Below are positions 16,380-23,975 of a stretch of DNA of 64,000 bases, one piece after another. A model generated the notes under the pieces. It searched no databases and was not told where the DNA came from. It was given only the letters and a program-made list of their open reading frames with translations. The stretch is taken from positions 1-64,000 of the forward strand of contig DATMZR010000021.1 of the NCBI GenBank assembly GCA_035573435.1, in the 5' to 3' direction. Every line of letters starts with the position of its first letter. Within the stretch, counting starts at the first letter, position 1. Origin of the DNA: Solirubrobacterales bacterium (GTDB taxonomy: Bacteria > Actinomycetota > Thermoleophilia > Solirubrobacterales > 70-9). Made by a program: the position numbers and the translations under genes.

Positions 16380-17225
16380 CTAGCGGCAGTAGGCGTAGGC
16401 GGTCAGCTTGGGGTGCCCGAGAGCCGCAAAGGCGGTCGCTCGCCAGCTGCGCTCGCCCCATCGCCTCGAACCGTGCACGATGGCGATGTCGTCCGTGTCG
16501 AGCTCGTCCGTGGCCCGCGAGAACTCGGAGAAGAAGCCGCCGGAGCGCAACTCCTCCGTTTGACGACAGGGCGCAGTCACCGACTGGCCGAACCGCTCGG
16601 TCTCGCTCGTGGTGATCGTCCTGCTTCTCGTCTTCAAGCCGGGTTCATGCCGGTCGCAGTAGACGAAGACGGTGTATTGGAGCGGACCGCCGCCGGGGTT
16701 GTAGACGGCCACCCTCCAAGTTCGGGCATCGGTGCGCCTCGAGGCCATCAGGTAGGTGCTCGCGTCCGGAGAGTCGAAGCCGCCCGCAACGGCCTCCTGC
16801 CCAGACTGGCACTGCGCGCTGCCACCGCCCCTGTTCCCCCCGCCCGGAACCGTGAACTGAGCGGACCTGGTAACGAGCCCGGGGTCGTTTCGAGCGCAAT
16901 AGACGTATGCCGTGGCCGTTCCGTCCCCCCCCAGGTTGCGGGCTCGAAGGCGCCACGCGCGACTTCCCTCGCGGGTGGAGTCGAGCGCCACCATCGCCGG
17001 CCCGAACTCCGTCAGGGGCGCGAAGAAGCCGCCCGAGACCGCCGTTCGGCCCGGCCCGCACGCGGCAAGGCCCTGACGCGTCTGGCCCCCCGGCACCGCG
17101 AAGCTCTTCGACTGCACGCCCAGCGCCGCGGCCGCCAGGCCGGCCGCCGCCAACAGAGCCACGAGCCCGGTCATGATCACGACCGCGGTCGCTCGCCGCC
17201 TCTGGAGCCTTTCCCCGTTTCGCAT
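16380..17225 (-). CDS. Secreted protein with three internal repeats
   Basis: A 281-residue protein with an N-terminal hydrophobic segment (VVIMTGLVALLAAAGLAAAAL) that could be a signal peptide or anchor. The rest is three related units of about 75-80 residues, each with a Cys followed by a GGF turn (AVSGGFFAP; AVAGGFDSP; LRSGGFFSE), a conserved Trp (AWRLRARN; TWRVAVYN; SWRATAFA) and a closing YxYC or similar (TAYVYCAR; VFVYCDRH; AYAYCR). The paired Cys of each unit suggests a disulfide and an extracellular location. I do not recognise the family. It lies between the kinase and RTX-like genes inside the lasso cluster. Confidence 0.65.
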   Translation of the reverse strand: MRNGERLQRRRATAVVIMTGLVALLAAAGLAAAALGVQSKSFAVPGGQTRQGLAACGPGRTAVSGGFFAPLTEFGPAMVALDSTREGSRAWRLRARNLGGDGTATAYVYCARNDPGLVTRSAQFTVPGGGNRGGGSAQCQSGQEAVAGGFDSPDASTYLMASRRTDARTWRVAVYNPGGGPLQYTVFVYCDRHEPGLKTRSRTITTSETERFGQSVTAPCRQTEELRSGGFFSEFSRATDELDTDDIAIVHGSRRWGERSWRATAFAALGHPKLTAYAYCR

Positions 17226-17311
17226 CCTTGCCTACCCCCGCCTGAAGCGTACCTGGAGCCGGAGCCGGCCGGGGCGGGCCCGGCCGGGCTCCAGCACGTG
17301 GTTATCGCGCT

Positions 17312-18556
17312 CTATACCGGCGTCTCGCAGTTGGTGATCGAGGCGTCGCCACCGTTGGTGCGGTAGGTGTCCGTGCCGCCCGCGCAGTCGAGCGTGTCGG
17401 CACCGTCCTCGCCCCACAGGAAGTCGCCGAAGGGGCTCCCCAGCAGCGTGTCGTTGCCGTCCCGGCCGAGCAGCTGCACGCCCTGGTTGGCGGACGCGGC
17501 GTTGACCCTGTCGGCGGCCCCGCTTCCGACGATCCGCTCGATGTCGCTGTGGACGTTCTCTGTCGTATTGCCGAAGCCGTCGCAGTCATCGGCGGCATTG
17601 TCGGTGTCGAGGTTGACCGCGAAGCCCGCGGTCACAGCCTGGCCCGCGCAGGTCGCAGCGACAGCCCCGGTATAGGGCGTCCCGTAGGTCACCGTGTCGA
17701 AGCCCGCGGCGCCGGTGGTGCCGTCGCCGTCGAAGATGTCGTTGCCCTCGCCCCCGCCCAGGATGTCCGCGCCGTTGCCGCCGGGGCAGCTGGCTGGGTC
17801 GCCGTTCAGGGTGTCGTTGCCGCCCGCCGAGCCGTTGGTGCTGCCCGGGTCGCCGACGATCGTGTTGGCGAAGCAGCTGCCGGTAATCGTGTCATTGAAG
17901 CTGCTTCCGGTGATCGATTCAACCGAGTCCTGCACGTTGTCGGTGCCGCCCTGGCCGTCGAGGTCGTTGGCGGTGTTGTCGATCGTCACGGTGGCCCCCG
18001 CGGTGGCGGCACTGTAAAGGGCCCGGTCGATCCCGCTACCGCCGTTCAGGGTGTCGTTGTCGGCTCCTCCGTCCATCCGGTCGCTCCCCGAACCGCCGTT
18101 CAGGGTGTCGTTGTCGGCAGCGCCTGTGATGACGTCGTTGGCGTCGCTCCCGGTGAGGCTGTCGATGCCAACTTCGCCGTTGATCGTGAACGGATCGTCG
18201 TTGACGCCGGCGGCGGTGACGCTGTCGTCTCGGTTACCGAGGTTGACGACCACCGAGGTCCAGGCGATGCCGTTACAGGTCACGTCGCCGCTGGCAGCGG
18301 TGCAGTTGGCGCTCGACTCGCTGATGCTGGTGCTCGCGTCGTGGAAGAGGTAGGTATTGGTGGCCGGGTGGGTGACGGTCAAGACGTTGAACTCGTTTCC
18401 GCCGGCCGTGAACGTGATCACCGTGCCCGAGGTGCTCACGGCCGCCGCCGAGGCGATCGCCGGCACGACGGCCAGCGCCCCGAGCGCCAGCGCTACGGCC
18501 AGCAGTGCACGCCGAACAAGCCCTCCTCGATTACGACTCATGCTGCTCGACGACAT
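17312..18556 (-). CDS. Secreted RTX-like (hemolysin-type repeat) protein
   Basis: A 414-residue exported protein. A signal peptide (LLAVALALGALAVVPAIASA) is followed by a beta-rich N-terminal region and blocks of Gly/Asp-rich nonapeptide-like repeats such as GSGSDRMDGGADNDTLNGG and GRDGNDTLLGSPFGD, which bind calcium in RTX proteins. It ends with ITNCETPV, a Cys-containing tail. No type I secretion genes are present, so Sec export is assumed. ATG 18556 is chosen over the longer frame because GGAGG sits five bases upstream; a putative ECF-type promoter motif lies at 18607-18622. Confidence 0.78.
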   Translation of the reverse strand: MSSSSMSRNRGGLVRRALLAVALALGALAVVPAIASAAAVSTSGTVITFTAGGNEFNVLTVTHPATNTYLFHDASTSISESSANCTAASGDVTCNGIAWTSVVVNLGNRDDSVTAAGVNDDPFTINGEVGIDSLTGSDANDVITGAADNDTLNGGSGSDRMDGGADNDTLNGGSGIDRALYSAATAGATVTIDNTANDLDGQGGTDNVQDSVESITGSSFNDTITGSCFANTIVGDPGSTNGSAGGNDTLNGDPASCPGGNGADILGGGEGNDIFDGDGTTGAAGFDTVTYGTPYTGAVAATCAGQAVTAGFAVNLDTDNAADDCDGFGNTTENVHSDIERIVGSGAADRVNAASANQGVQLLGRDGNDTLLGSPFGDFLWGEDGADTLDCAGGTDTYRTNGGDASITNCETPV

Positions 18557-18606
18557 CTCGACCTCCGTGGACCCTCGCTTCTTCCCGGGAAGGGAATTCA
18601 ACTCGT

Positions 18607-18622
18607 CCCTAATACGAACGAG
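18607..18622 (-). promoter_or_regulatory. Putative ECF-sigma promoter of the RTX-like gene
   Basis: Minus strand reads CTCGTTCGTATTAGGG. A near-identical copy (one base differs) lies upstream of the Gln-rich membrane protein gene beside the ECF sigma factor. CGTAT resembles an ECF -10 element; the start codon is about 50 bases downstream. Confidence 0.5.
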
Positions 18623-18728
18623 CCGCCCTGATCCCGACTACCGATGTGGCCTACGAGTCAGACACACCTGAGGGCAGAAGAACGCGGAATTTCCTGGCTG
18701 ATTACGCGAAATCGGGGAGGCGAGTCCC

Positions 18729-18995
18729 TCAGTCCTCGAGCAGGTCGTGGCTGGCAAGCTCGGAGAGGAAGCCGTCGACGTCGGATTCGGCGTCGTGGCG
18801 GCTGACGCCGCACTCCCGGCTCAGCCGCTCGACGAGCTCCTCGCGGCTCGCGCCCTCGACCAGCGCCGGCCAGAGCGTGGCGCCGCTCGGGTTGATCGCC
18901 AGATAGAGCGAGCGGCGTAGGTCGAGAGCCACGATCTCGCCCTCCACGGTGCGCCACTCGAGCGCGTCAGCGCGGACTCGCACAGGCTCCGCCAT
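18729..18995 (-). CDS. PqqD-like RiPP recognition protein (lasso B1)
   Basis: An 88-residue PqqD-family protein. The characteristic motif is present in the middle: LDLRRSLYLAINPSGATLW, followed by a helical half with DAESDVDGFLSELASHDLL. In split lasso systems this small protein binds the leader peptide through the YxxP motif and presents it to the B2 peptidase. It starts eleven bases after the B2 gene on the same strand, the usual B1/B2 pairing in reverse order. ATG 18995 is the only suitable start; the long frame upstream of it is a shadow of the B2 and permease genes. Confidence 0.85.
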   Translation of the reverse strand: MAEPVRVRADALEWRTVEGEIVALDLRRSLYLAINPSGATLWPALVEGASREELVERLSRECGVSRHDAESDVDGFLSELASHDLLED

Positions 18996-19006
18996 GCCCA
19001 GAGAGC

Positions 19007-19489
19007 CTACCGACGGCGCGGACGGCCTCCCTGCGGGCCCCCGTACGACGGTGCGGGGCGGCGAAGGAGCTCGTGGAACCGCCGGTGATCGTGCGGGTCG
19101 TGGTCGCCAGCCGCGGCGACCCTCTCCCCCGCTCCGGCGAGGCCGAGGAGCGACGGCTCGAGGCCCGCGTCCACGTGGACCAGCGGGTCGCCGTCGAGCC
19201 ACGCGTGAGCGCGGAACCCGGCGGGATCCGTGACGCCAACAATCAGGTCGCGCCGGCGTCCGTGCGCGGCCTCCCAAGCCTGGAGCACTATCGACCTCAC
19301 CAGGCAGCTCTCGCCGCCGCGGCGAAGCACGGCGCGAACCCCTCGCTCGGCCTCGGGAGACAGCGGAGGCGGAGCCGGCGGGGCGAGCGCAGCCTCGAGC
19401 CCCTCGGCGCCCAGCAGCCGCCTGGTGCGGCGCGCCGTCCGCAGCGCCCACCACGCCGCGCGCAGGTTGTCCGGATGCAGCCGTCGCAT
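19007..19489 (-). CDS. Lasso peptide leader peptidase, transglutaminase-like (B2)
   Basis: A 160-residue protein with the transglutaminase-like cysteine protease core of lasso B2 peptidases: ESCLVRSIVLQAW with the nucleophile Cys62, and FRAHAWLDGDPLVH with His95 and nearby Asp residues completing the site. It cuts the leader after the Thr-x pair to free the core for cyclisation. Start ATG 19489 lies 23 bases after the permease stop, which fits an operon; the longer open frame reaches into the permease gene. The C-terminal 25 residues are Pro/Arg-rich and probably disordered. Confidence 0.83.
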   Translation of the reverse strand: MRRLHPDNLRAAWWALRTARRTRRLLGAEGLEAALAPPAPPPLSPEAERGVRAVLRRGGESCLVRSIVLQAWEAAHGRRRDLIVGVTDPAGFRAHAWLDGDPLVHVDAGLEPSLLGLAGAGERVAAAGDHDPHDHRRFHELLRRPAPSYGGPQGGRPRRR

Positions 19490-19512
19490 GCGTCCAAGCG
19501 TAGTGTGGGTCG

Positions 19513-20322
19513 TCAGTACTGCGCCAGGGAGCCCGTGCGGCGGGCACGCCATACCGACGCCCTGAACCCCAGCAGGGCCAGCGGGAGGAGAATCGCGACT
19601 GAGCCGTAGAGGCCCGCGAGCTGCCCGGGCTCCACGTCGCCGTCCAGCAGCGATGCCCGCACCACGTCCAGTCCCCAGGTGAACGGCACCGCCTTGGCGA
19701 CGGCCTCGATCGGCTGCGGCATGACCTCGATCGGGAAGTAGACCCCGCCGAGCAGTGCAAGCGCCGTCACCACCAGTCCGAGAAGCACGGTCGTCCGCTT
19801 GAAGACCACGGTCAGGGCGGCAACGGCCACGCCGAGGGAAGCGAACAGCCCCACGCATCCGACGAGCGCCACCGCCGCCACCACGATGGAGCCTGGGCCG
19901 ACGTGCAGGTCGAGTCCGAAGACGATGATCGCAGCGGCCATCAGCAGTAGCCCGTCCAGGGTCGCCCGCGCGATGTCGTAGATCGCGCTCGAAATGATGA
20001 TCAGCGAGGGGCTCGTCGGCGTCGCCATGAGCGCCTCGAAGGTGCCGGTCGTCTGCTCCTCGCGAAGCTTGCGGGAGAAAGAGGCGAGTCCGATCTGAAC
20101 GATGGTGAGCAGCGCCAACCCGACCGCCGCGTATCCAAAGTAGCCGCCACGCAGGTCCTGACGGGCCCCGAATTCCGCGTTGTCGATCACTCGGCTGAGG
20201 TAGTAGAACAGCGCCAGGAGCAGGACCGTCGACAGCGTCCGGAGCACGAACGTCGCGCGGTAGGAGAGGTCGATCCGCAGGTCACGTCGCACGAACGCCG
20301 CCAGCACCGTGAGCGTGCTCAT
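19513..20322 (-). CDS. ABC-2 type transporter permease
   Basis: A 269-residue integral membrane protein with about six transmembrane segments and the ABC-2 pattern: an amphipathic N-terminus (AAFVRRDLRIDLSYRATFVLRT), EEQTTGTFEALMATPTSP in the coupling region, and LGGVYFPIEVMPQPIEAVAKAVPFTWGLDVVR near the C-terminus. It pairs with the ATPase upstream (ATGA overlap at 20319-20322). By position it should export the mature lasso peptide or give self-immunity, the role played by LarE/McjD-type exporters, although those are often single-chain. Substrate inferred from context. Confidence 0.82.
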   Translation of the reverse strand: MSTLTVLAAFVRRDLRIDLSYRATFVLRTLSTVLLLALFYYLSRVIDNAEFGARQDLRGGYFGYAAVGLALLTIVQIGLASFSRKLREEQTTGTFEALMATPTSPSLIIISSAIYDIARATLDGLLLMAAAIIVFGLDLHVGPGSIVVAAVALVGCVGLFASLGVAVAALTVVFKRTTVLLGLVVTALALLGGVYFPIEVMPQPIEAVAKAVPFTWGLDVVRASLLDGDVEPGQLAGLYGSVAILLPLALLGFRASVWRARRTGSLAQY

Positions 20323-21068
20323 TGCTCGACCAGATCGAGGACAGCGGCCTGCCGTGCGTTGACGGCCTCCAGGAATGCCGACTCGAGCCGCGCGGGGTCC
20401 ATTCCGGCGGCTGCCTCATCGAGCATCACCCGGCCGGCCGCGAGCACGACGATTCGATCGGAGACCGCCGCTGCCTCGTGGAGATCGTGCGTGGCGAGGA
20501 GGATCCCGGCGCGCCGTTCCCGGGTCAGGCGGACCGCCATCTCGCGGAACTCCACGGCGGCAAGCGGATCGAGGCTTCGGGTCGGCTCGTCGAGGAGCAG
20601 GAGGGGCGGGCCGGCGAGCAGCGCGCGGGCCAGCGATAGACGGGCGCGCATGCCGGACGAATAGCCGCGCACCGGGCGTTCGGCCGCTTCGCCGAGGCCG
20701 ACCAGATCCAGCAACTCGGCCGCATCACGGATCGCCTCCGGCCGCCGTAACCCGTGCAGGGCGGCGAAGAACGCCAGGTTCTCCTTGCCGCTCAGACGCC
20801 AGTAGAGCGAATGCTCGTCCCCGATCATCAGGCCGACCTGCCGACGGGCGGCGGCAGGGTTGGCGACGACGTCGACTCCCCCGACGCTCGCCGTCCCCTG
20901 ATCGGGCAGGACCACGGTGCCGAGGATCCGAAGCAGGGTGCTCTTGCCGGCCCCGTTTGGCCCCAGCAGGGAAACGATCTCGCCGCGCTCGACGTCGAGA
21001 TCGAGTCCGTCGAGAGCGACCACGCTGTCGAAGCGCCTGACGAGGCCGCGGACCCGAATCCCGTCCAC
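20319..21068 (-). CDS. ABC transporter ATP-binding protein
   Basis: A 249-residue ABC ATPase. Walker A GPNGAGKST at 36-44, Q-loop region GLMIGDEH, signature YSSGMRARLSLARALL, Walker B LLLLDEPTRSLD and the H-loop ATHDLHEAA. It energises the ABC-2 permease encoded directly downstream with a four-base overlap. GTG 21068 is the start because a TAGCCT -10 element lies seven bases upstream, which makes this the leaderless first gene of the export-peptidase part of the lasso operon. The region upstream is shared with the divergent O-antigen-ligase homologue. Confidence 0.88.
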   Translation of the reverse strand: MDGIRVRGLVRRFDSVVALDGLDLDVERGEIVSLLGPNGAGKSTLLRILGTVVLPDQGTASVGGVDVVANPAAARRQVGLMIGDEHSLYWRLSGKENLAFFAALHGLRRPEAIRDAAELLDLVGLGEAAERPVRGYSSGMRARLSLARALLAGPPLLLLDEPTRSLDPLAAVEFREMAVRLTRERRAGILLATHDLHEAAAVSDRIVVLAAGRVMLDEAAAGMDPARLESAFLEAVNARQAAVLDLVEQ

Positions 21069-21075
21069 CGCCAGG

Positions 21076-21081
21076 AGGCTA
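21076..21081 (-). promoter_or_regulatory. -10 element, leaderless promoter of the lasso export operon
   Basis: TAGCCT on the minus strand, seven bases before GTG 21068. Confidence 0.55.
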
Positions 21082-21134
21082 ACGCGCCGGCTGGCGGCAG
21101 CCCTGAGGTCGGCGAGACTGGCGGACCCTGGCTC

Positions 21135-21140
21135 TACGAT
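21135..21140 (+). promoter_or_regulatory. -10 element, leaderless promoter of the ligase homologue
   Basis: TACGAT followed by eight bases and ATG 21149; divergent to the lasso export promoter about 55 bases away. Confidence 0.5.
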
Positions 21141-21148
21141 GCGCCGCC

Positions 21149-23128
21149 ATGGCCAGACGGTCGCTGCTCGCTGTGTTCCCGCTGCTGCCGGGCGCCCTGG
21201 TCATCTACCTCGCCTTCAACGCGGGGGGGTACTTCCCCAACACCCAGGGGCTGGTGACGATCGTGCTCCTGCTGGCACTCGCCGCCTGGGTCGGCTTCGC
21301 CTACGAGCCTTTCGCCGGGCTGGGCCCGTGGCTCGGGGTGGCAGCCGGAGCACTGGCAGCCTTCGCCGTCTGGACCCTGCTCTCCGGAACCTGGTCGGAC
21401 TCGACCTCCCGCGCGCTGCTCGAGTTCAACCGCGCGCTGCTCTACCTCGCGGCGCTGGCGTTGTTCGGATTGACGATCCGGCAGGGGCGCCAGCTTCAGT
21501 GGCTCGTCTGGGGCCTTGCGGCGGGGATCGTCGTCGTCTGCACGATCGCTCTGACGACGCGGCTCCTTCCCAACGTCTGGCCGATCGACTTCAACCTCGC
21601 CAACGACCGGCTCAGCTACCCGATCACCTACTGGAATGCGCTCGGACTGCTCGCCTCGGTGGGCTCGATCTTCTGCCTGCAGGCGGCGACGAGGGCGCGG
21701 GGCTCGGCGCTGACGCGGATCCTCGGTGCCGCGGCGGTCCCACTGCTCGCTACGACGGTCTACTTCACGTTCTCGCGCGGCGCGATCGTGGCCGGGAGCA
21801 TCGGGATCGTCGTCTACCTCGTCCTGGCGCGGCCCCGGGGCGCGGTGAGCGGCCTGGTGGCGGCCGTTCCCGCCGCCGTGGTCGCGGTGGTCGTCGCCTA
21901 CAACGCCGACCTGCTCGCCACCCTGGACCCCACGACCGAGGCCGCGGTCTCCCAGGGTCATCGAGTGGCCTGGGTTCTGGCCGCGTGCATGATCGCCGCC
22001 GCAGCGATCAGGCTGGCGCTCCTGAGGCTCGACCGGCGCCTGGCAAGGCTTCGACGGGTTGTCCACCCCCGGACCGCGCTGGTGGCGGCCGGCGGAGCAC
22101 TGGCAGCGGCGGTCGCCACCGCGCTGGCCCTGGGGGCGCCGGGCTGGATCGAGCGGCAGTACGACCGCTTCACCGAGGACGCCCCGGTGAGCGAGGGGAC
22201 GCCGGCCGGCTCGACCGACCTGCGCCAGCGGCTGACCTCGGTGAGCTCCAACGGGCGCCTGGACTACTGGGCGGTGTCGATGGACGAGTTTCAGAAGTCA
22301 AAGCTCGAGGGGCATGGCGGTGGCACCTTCCAGCTCGCCTGGGAGCGCGAGCGCGACTTCCCGGGCACAGTGGTCGACGCTCACGGCCTCTACCCCGAGA
22401 CGCTCGGCGAGCTGGGAGTGGTCGGACTTGCTCTCCTGGCCACTGCGCTGCTCGCGATTCTGGTCGGTATTGCGGCCAGGGTAAGGGGCCACCGCCGAAC
22501 TCTCTACGCCGCCCTGTTCGCCGCCGGGCTCACCTGGGCGCTCACCGCGGGTGTCGACTGGCACTGGGAGATGCCGGTGGTGACCCTGTGGCTGTTCGCG
22601 GCGGGGGGCGCCGCGATCGCAGGCCGAGGCACCAGGCGGTCCAGGTTCGCTGCGCCGGCGGTTCCAGCTCGCCTCGCGCTGGCGATCCCTCTCGTCCTCC
22701 TCGCGGCGCTTCCGTACAAGGTCCTCAGCTCGCAGGCTTGGCTCGACCGCGCCTACGAGGCTTTCGGGCGTCACGACTGCCCCGCGGCCAGCGACGCCGC
22801 GCGCTCCTCCATCGAGGCGCTCGGCTCACGCCCCCAGCCCCACGAGCTGCTCGGCTACTGCGCGATCCGCCAGGGCCGCCCGCGACAGGCGATCGACGAC
22901 ATGGGGGCGGCAATCGACCGCGATCCCGACAACTGGAGCTTCCACTACGGCCTGGCGCTGGCGCGGGCCGCCGCTGGCCTCGATCCGCGTCCCGAGGCGC
23001 TGAAGGCGCGCGAGATGAATCCCCTCGAGCCGCTGGCAAGGCGGGCAGTCGCGCGCTTTGCGACAAACCGGCCCAACCTCTGGAAGCGCCGCGGCGAAGA
23101 GTTGGCGCGTCGCTCCTCCACAATCTGA
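21149..23128 (+). CDS. O-antigen ligase-family membrane protein
   Basis: A 659-residue polytopic protein. About a dozen hydrophobic segments flank the Wzy_C-type loop: FTFSRGAIVAG in the middle, then a large outside loop and GHGGGTFQLAW...VVDAHGLYPETLGELGVVGLALL, the hallmark of O-antigen ligases/polymerases. The C-terminal 130 residues are soluble and TPR-like (YEAFGRHDCPAASDAARSSI; LGYCAIRQGRPRQAIDD), as in several actinobacterial homologues. It would join glycans to an acceptor outside the membrane. It is divergent from the lasso operon, so not necessarily tied to the glycan locus at the window start. Confidence 0.8.
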   Translation: MARRSLLAVFPLLPGALVIYLAFNAGGYFPNTQGLVTIVLLLALAAWVGFAYEPFAGLGPWLGVAAGALAAFAVWTLLSGTWSDSTSRALLEFNRALLYLAALALFGLTIRQGRQLQWLVWGLAAGIVVVCTIALTTRLLPNVWPIDFNLANDRLSYPITYWNALGLLASVGSIFCLQAATRARGSALTRILGAAAVPLLATTVYFTFSRGAIVAGSIGIVVYLVLARPRGAVSGLVAAVPAAVVAVVVAYNADLLATLDPTTEAAVSQGHRVAWVLAACMIAAAAIRLALLRLDRRLARLRRVVHPRTALVAAGGALAAAVATALALGAPGWIERQYDRFTEDAPVSEGTPAGSTDLRQRLTSVSSNGRLDYWAVSMDEFQKSKLEGHGGGTFQLAWERERDFPGTVVDAHGLYPETLGELGVVGLALLATALLAILVGIAARVRGHRRTLYAALFAAGLTWALTAGVDWHWEMPVVTLWLFAAGGAAIAGRGTRRSRFAAPAVPARLALAIPLVLLAALPYKVLSSQAWLDRAYEAFGRHDCPAASDAARSSIEALGSRPQPHELLGYCAIRQGRPRQAIDDMGAAIDRDPDNWSFHYGLALARAAAGLDPRPEALKAREMNPLEPLARRAVARFATNRPNLWKRRGEELARRSSTI

Positions 23129-23155
23129 CATTCGCCACCCCCGAGCCAACTAGAA

Positions 23156-23177
23156 GGGGCGAGCCGAAGCCCGCCCC
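23156..23177. terminator. Possible hairpin between convergent genes
   Basis: GGGGCG and CGCCCC form a six-pair stem around a ten-base loop between two convergent genes. There is no T-run, so termination is only a guess. Confidence 0.3.
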
Positions 23178-23214
23178 CTGACGCTGGCCTTATCCGGGCA
23201 CAGGCACCCCGCCG

Positions 23215-23904
23215 TCAGTCCCCCTGGGCCTCCTCCTCGCAGGCCTTCTTCTGCGCCTCGTACTGCACCATGAAGTTCTTCCTGGCCTGCGCCTGCTGCT
23301 GATCGAAGGCCGCCTTGTCCTGCTTCTGCTGCTGCTCGAAGGCCTCCTTGTCCTGCGCCTGCTGCTTGTCGAACGCCTTTCTCTGCTGCGCGGTCGGATG
23401 GGTCGCTTCGAAGGCCGCCTTGGCCTGCTTCTGCTGCTGGTCAAAGGTCGCCTTCTGCTGCTTCTGCTGCTGGTCAAAGGTCGCCTTCTGCTGCGCCTGC
23501 TGCTGCTCGAAGGCCTTCTTGTCCGCCTCTGCCTGCGCCAGGCACTGCTTCTTGCGGTCCTTGCGGCACTGCTTGCCGGCCTTGCCGGGCGGGCAGTACT
23601 GAGCGACGGCGGCGCTGCCGGAGCTACTGCCGGAGCTGGGCGGCGACGACGGCGGGCCCTTGCCGGCGATGGCAAGTGCGCCGCCGAGGCTGGCCGTAAG
23701 CGCGAGCGCGGTGAGGGCGGTAGCCAGAGGCCGGCGGGCGGGGACCTTGCCCGCGCCCCTCCGCTCGTCACGCGTCGCCTGTGCCAGGGCCCGTTGCTTG
23801 ATGCGGTCGAGCTCGAGCGCACTCACCTCCGGACGCTGGGCTCGCAGCCAGTCGGCCGCCCGCTCAAGATCCTCGGGATGCTCCTCGAACTCTCGCCGTT
23901 CCAT
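23215..23904 (-). CDS. Gln-rich hendecad-repeat membrane protein, possible anti-sigma partner
   Basis: A 229-residue protein. The N-terminal 50 residues are charged and presumably cytoplasmic (LRAQRPEVSALELDRIKQRA), followed by one transmembrane segment (ATALTALALTASLGGALAIA) and a Ser/Pro spacer with two Cys. The C-terminal 130 residues are eight 11-residue units of the type FDQQQKQQKAT, seven regular and one of 13, giving a coiled-coil-like Gln/Lys/Ala rod. It is directly downstream of the ECF sigma gene, and the topology (inside N-terminus, single membrane pass) suits a non-ZAS anti-sigma or sensor, though no anti-sigma domain is recognised. ATG 23904 has GGAGG five bases upstream; ATG 23916 is the alternative. 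Confidence 0.65.
   Translation of the reverse strand: MERREFEEHPEDLERAADWLRAQRPEVSALELDRIKQRALAQATRDERRGAGKVPARRPLATALTALALTASLGGALAIAGKGPPSSPPSSGSSSGSAAVAQYCPPGKAGKQCRKDRKKQCLAQAEADKKAFEQQQAQQKATFDQQQKQQKATFDQQQKQAKAAFEATHPTAQQRKAFDKQQAQDKEAFEQQQKQDKAAFDQQQAQARKNFMVQYEAQKKACEEEAQGD
23235..23510 (-). repeat. 33-base coding repeats (11-residue units)
   Basis: Imperfect tandem 33-base units inside the Gln-rich gene; on the plus strand they show as repeated CTGCTGCTTGTC/CTTCTGCTG blocks. Reading frame is preserved in all copies. Confidence 0.7.
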
Positions 23905-23926
23905 GAAGTCCTCCATCGCCGGTCAC

Positions 23927-23942
23927 CCCTTATACGAACGAG
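23927..23942 (-). promoter_or_regulatory. Putative ECF-sigma promoter of the Gln-rich gene
   Basis: Minus strand reads CTCGTTCGTATAAGGG, differing by one base from the motif at 18607-18622. It lies between the sigma factor stop and the Gln-rich gene, so that gene can be transcribed on its own by the neighbouring sigma factor. Confidence 0.5.
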
Positions 23943-23975
23943 GGGGCCGATTTCTGACCGCCGGGGATCTCGACG

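Noticed and set aside
20917-23181. Plus-strand open frame over 750 codons
   Set aside because: It overlaps the O-antigen-ligase homologue in another frame; the translated product is low-complexity Arg/Gly/Pro.
23300-23540. Tandem CTGCTG-type repeats that look like a repeat array or CRISPR
   Set aside because: No spacers; they are in-frame codons for Gln/Lys/Ala units.
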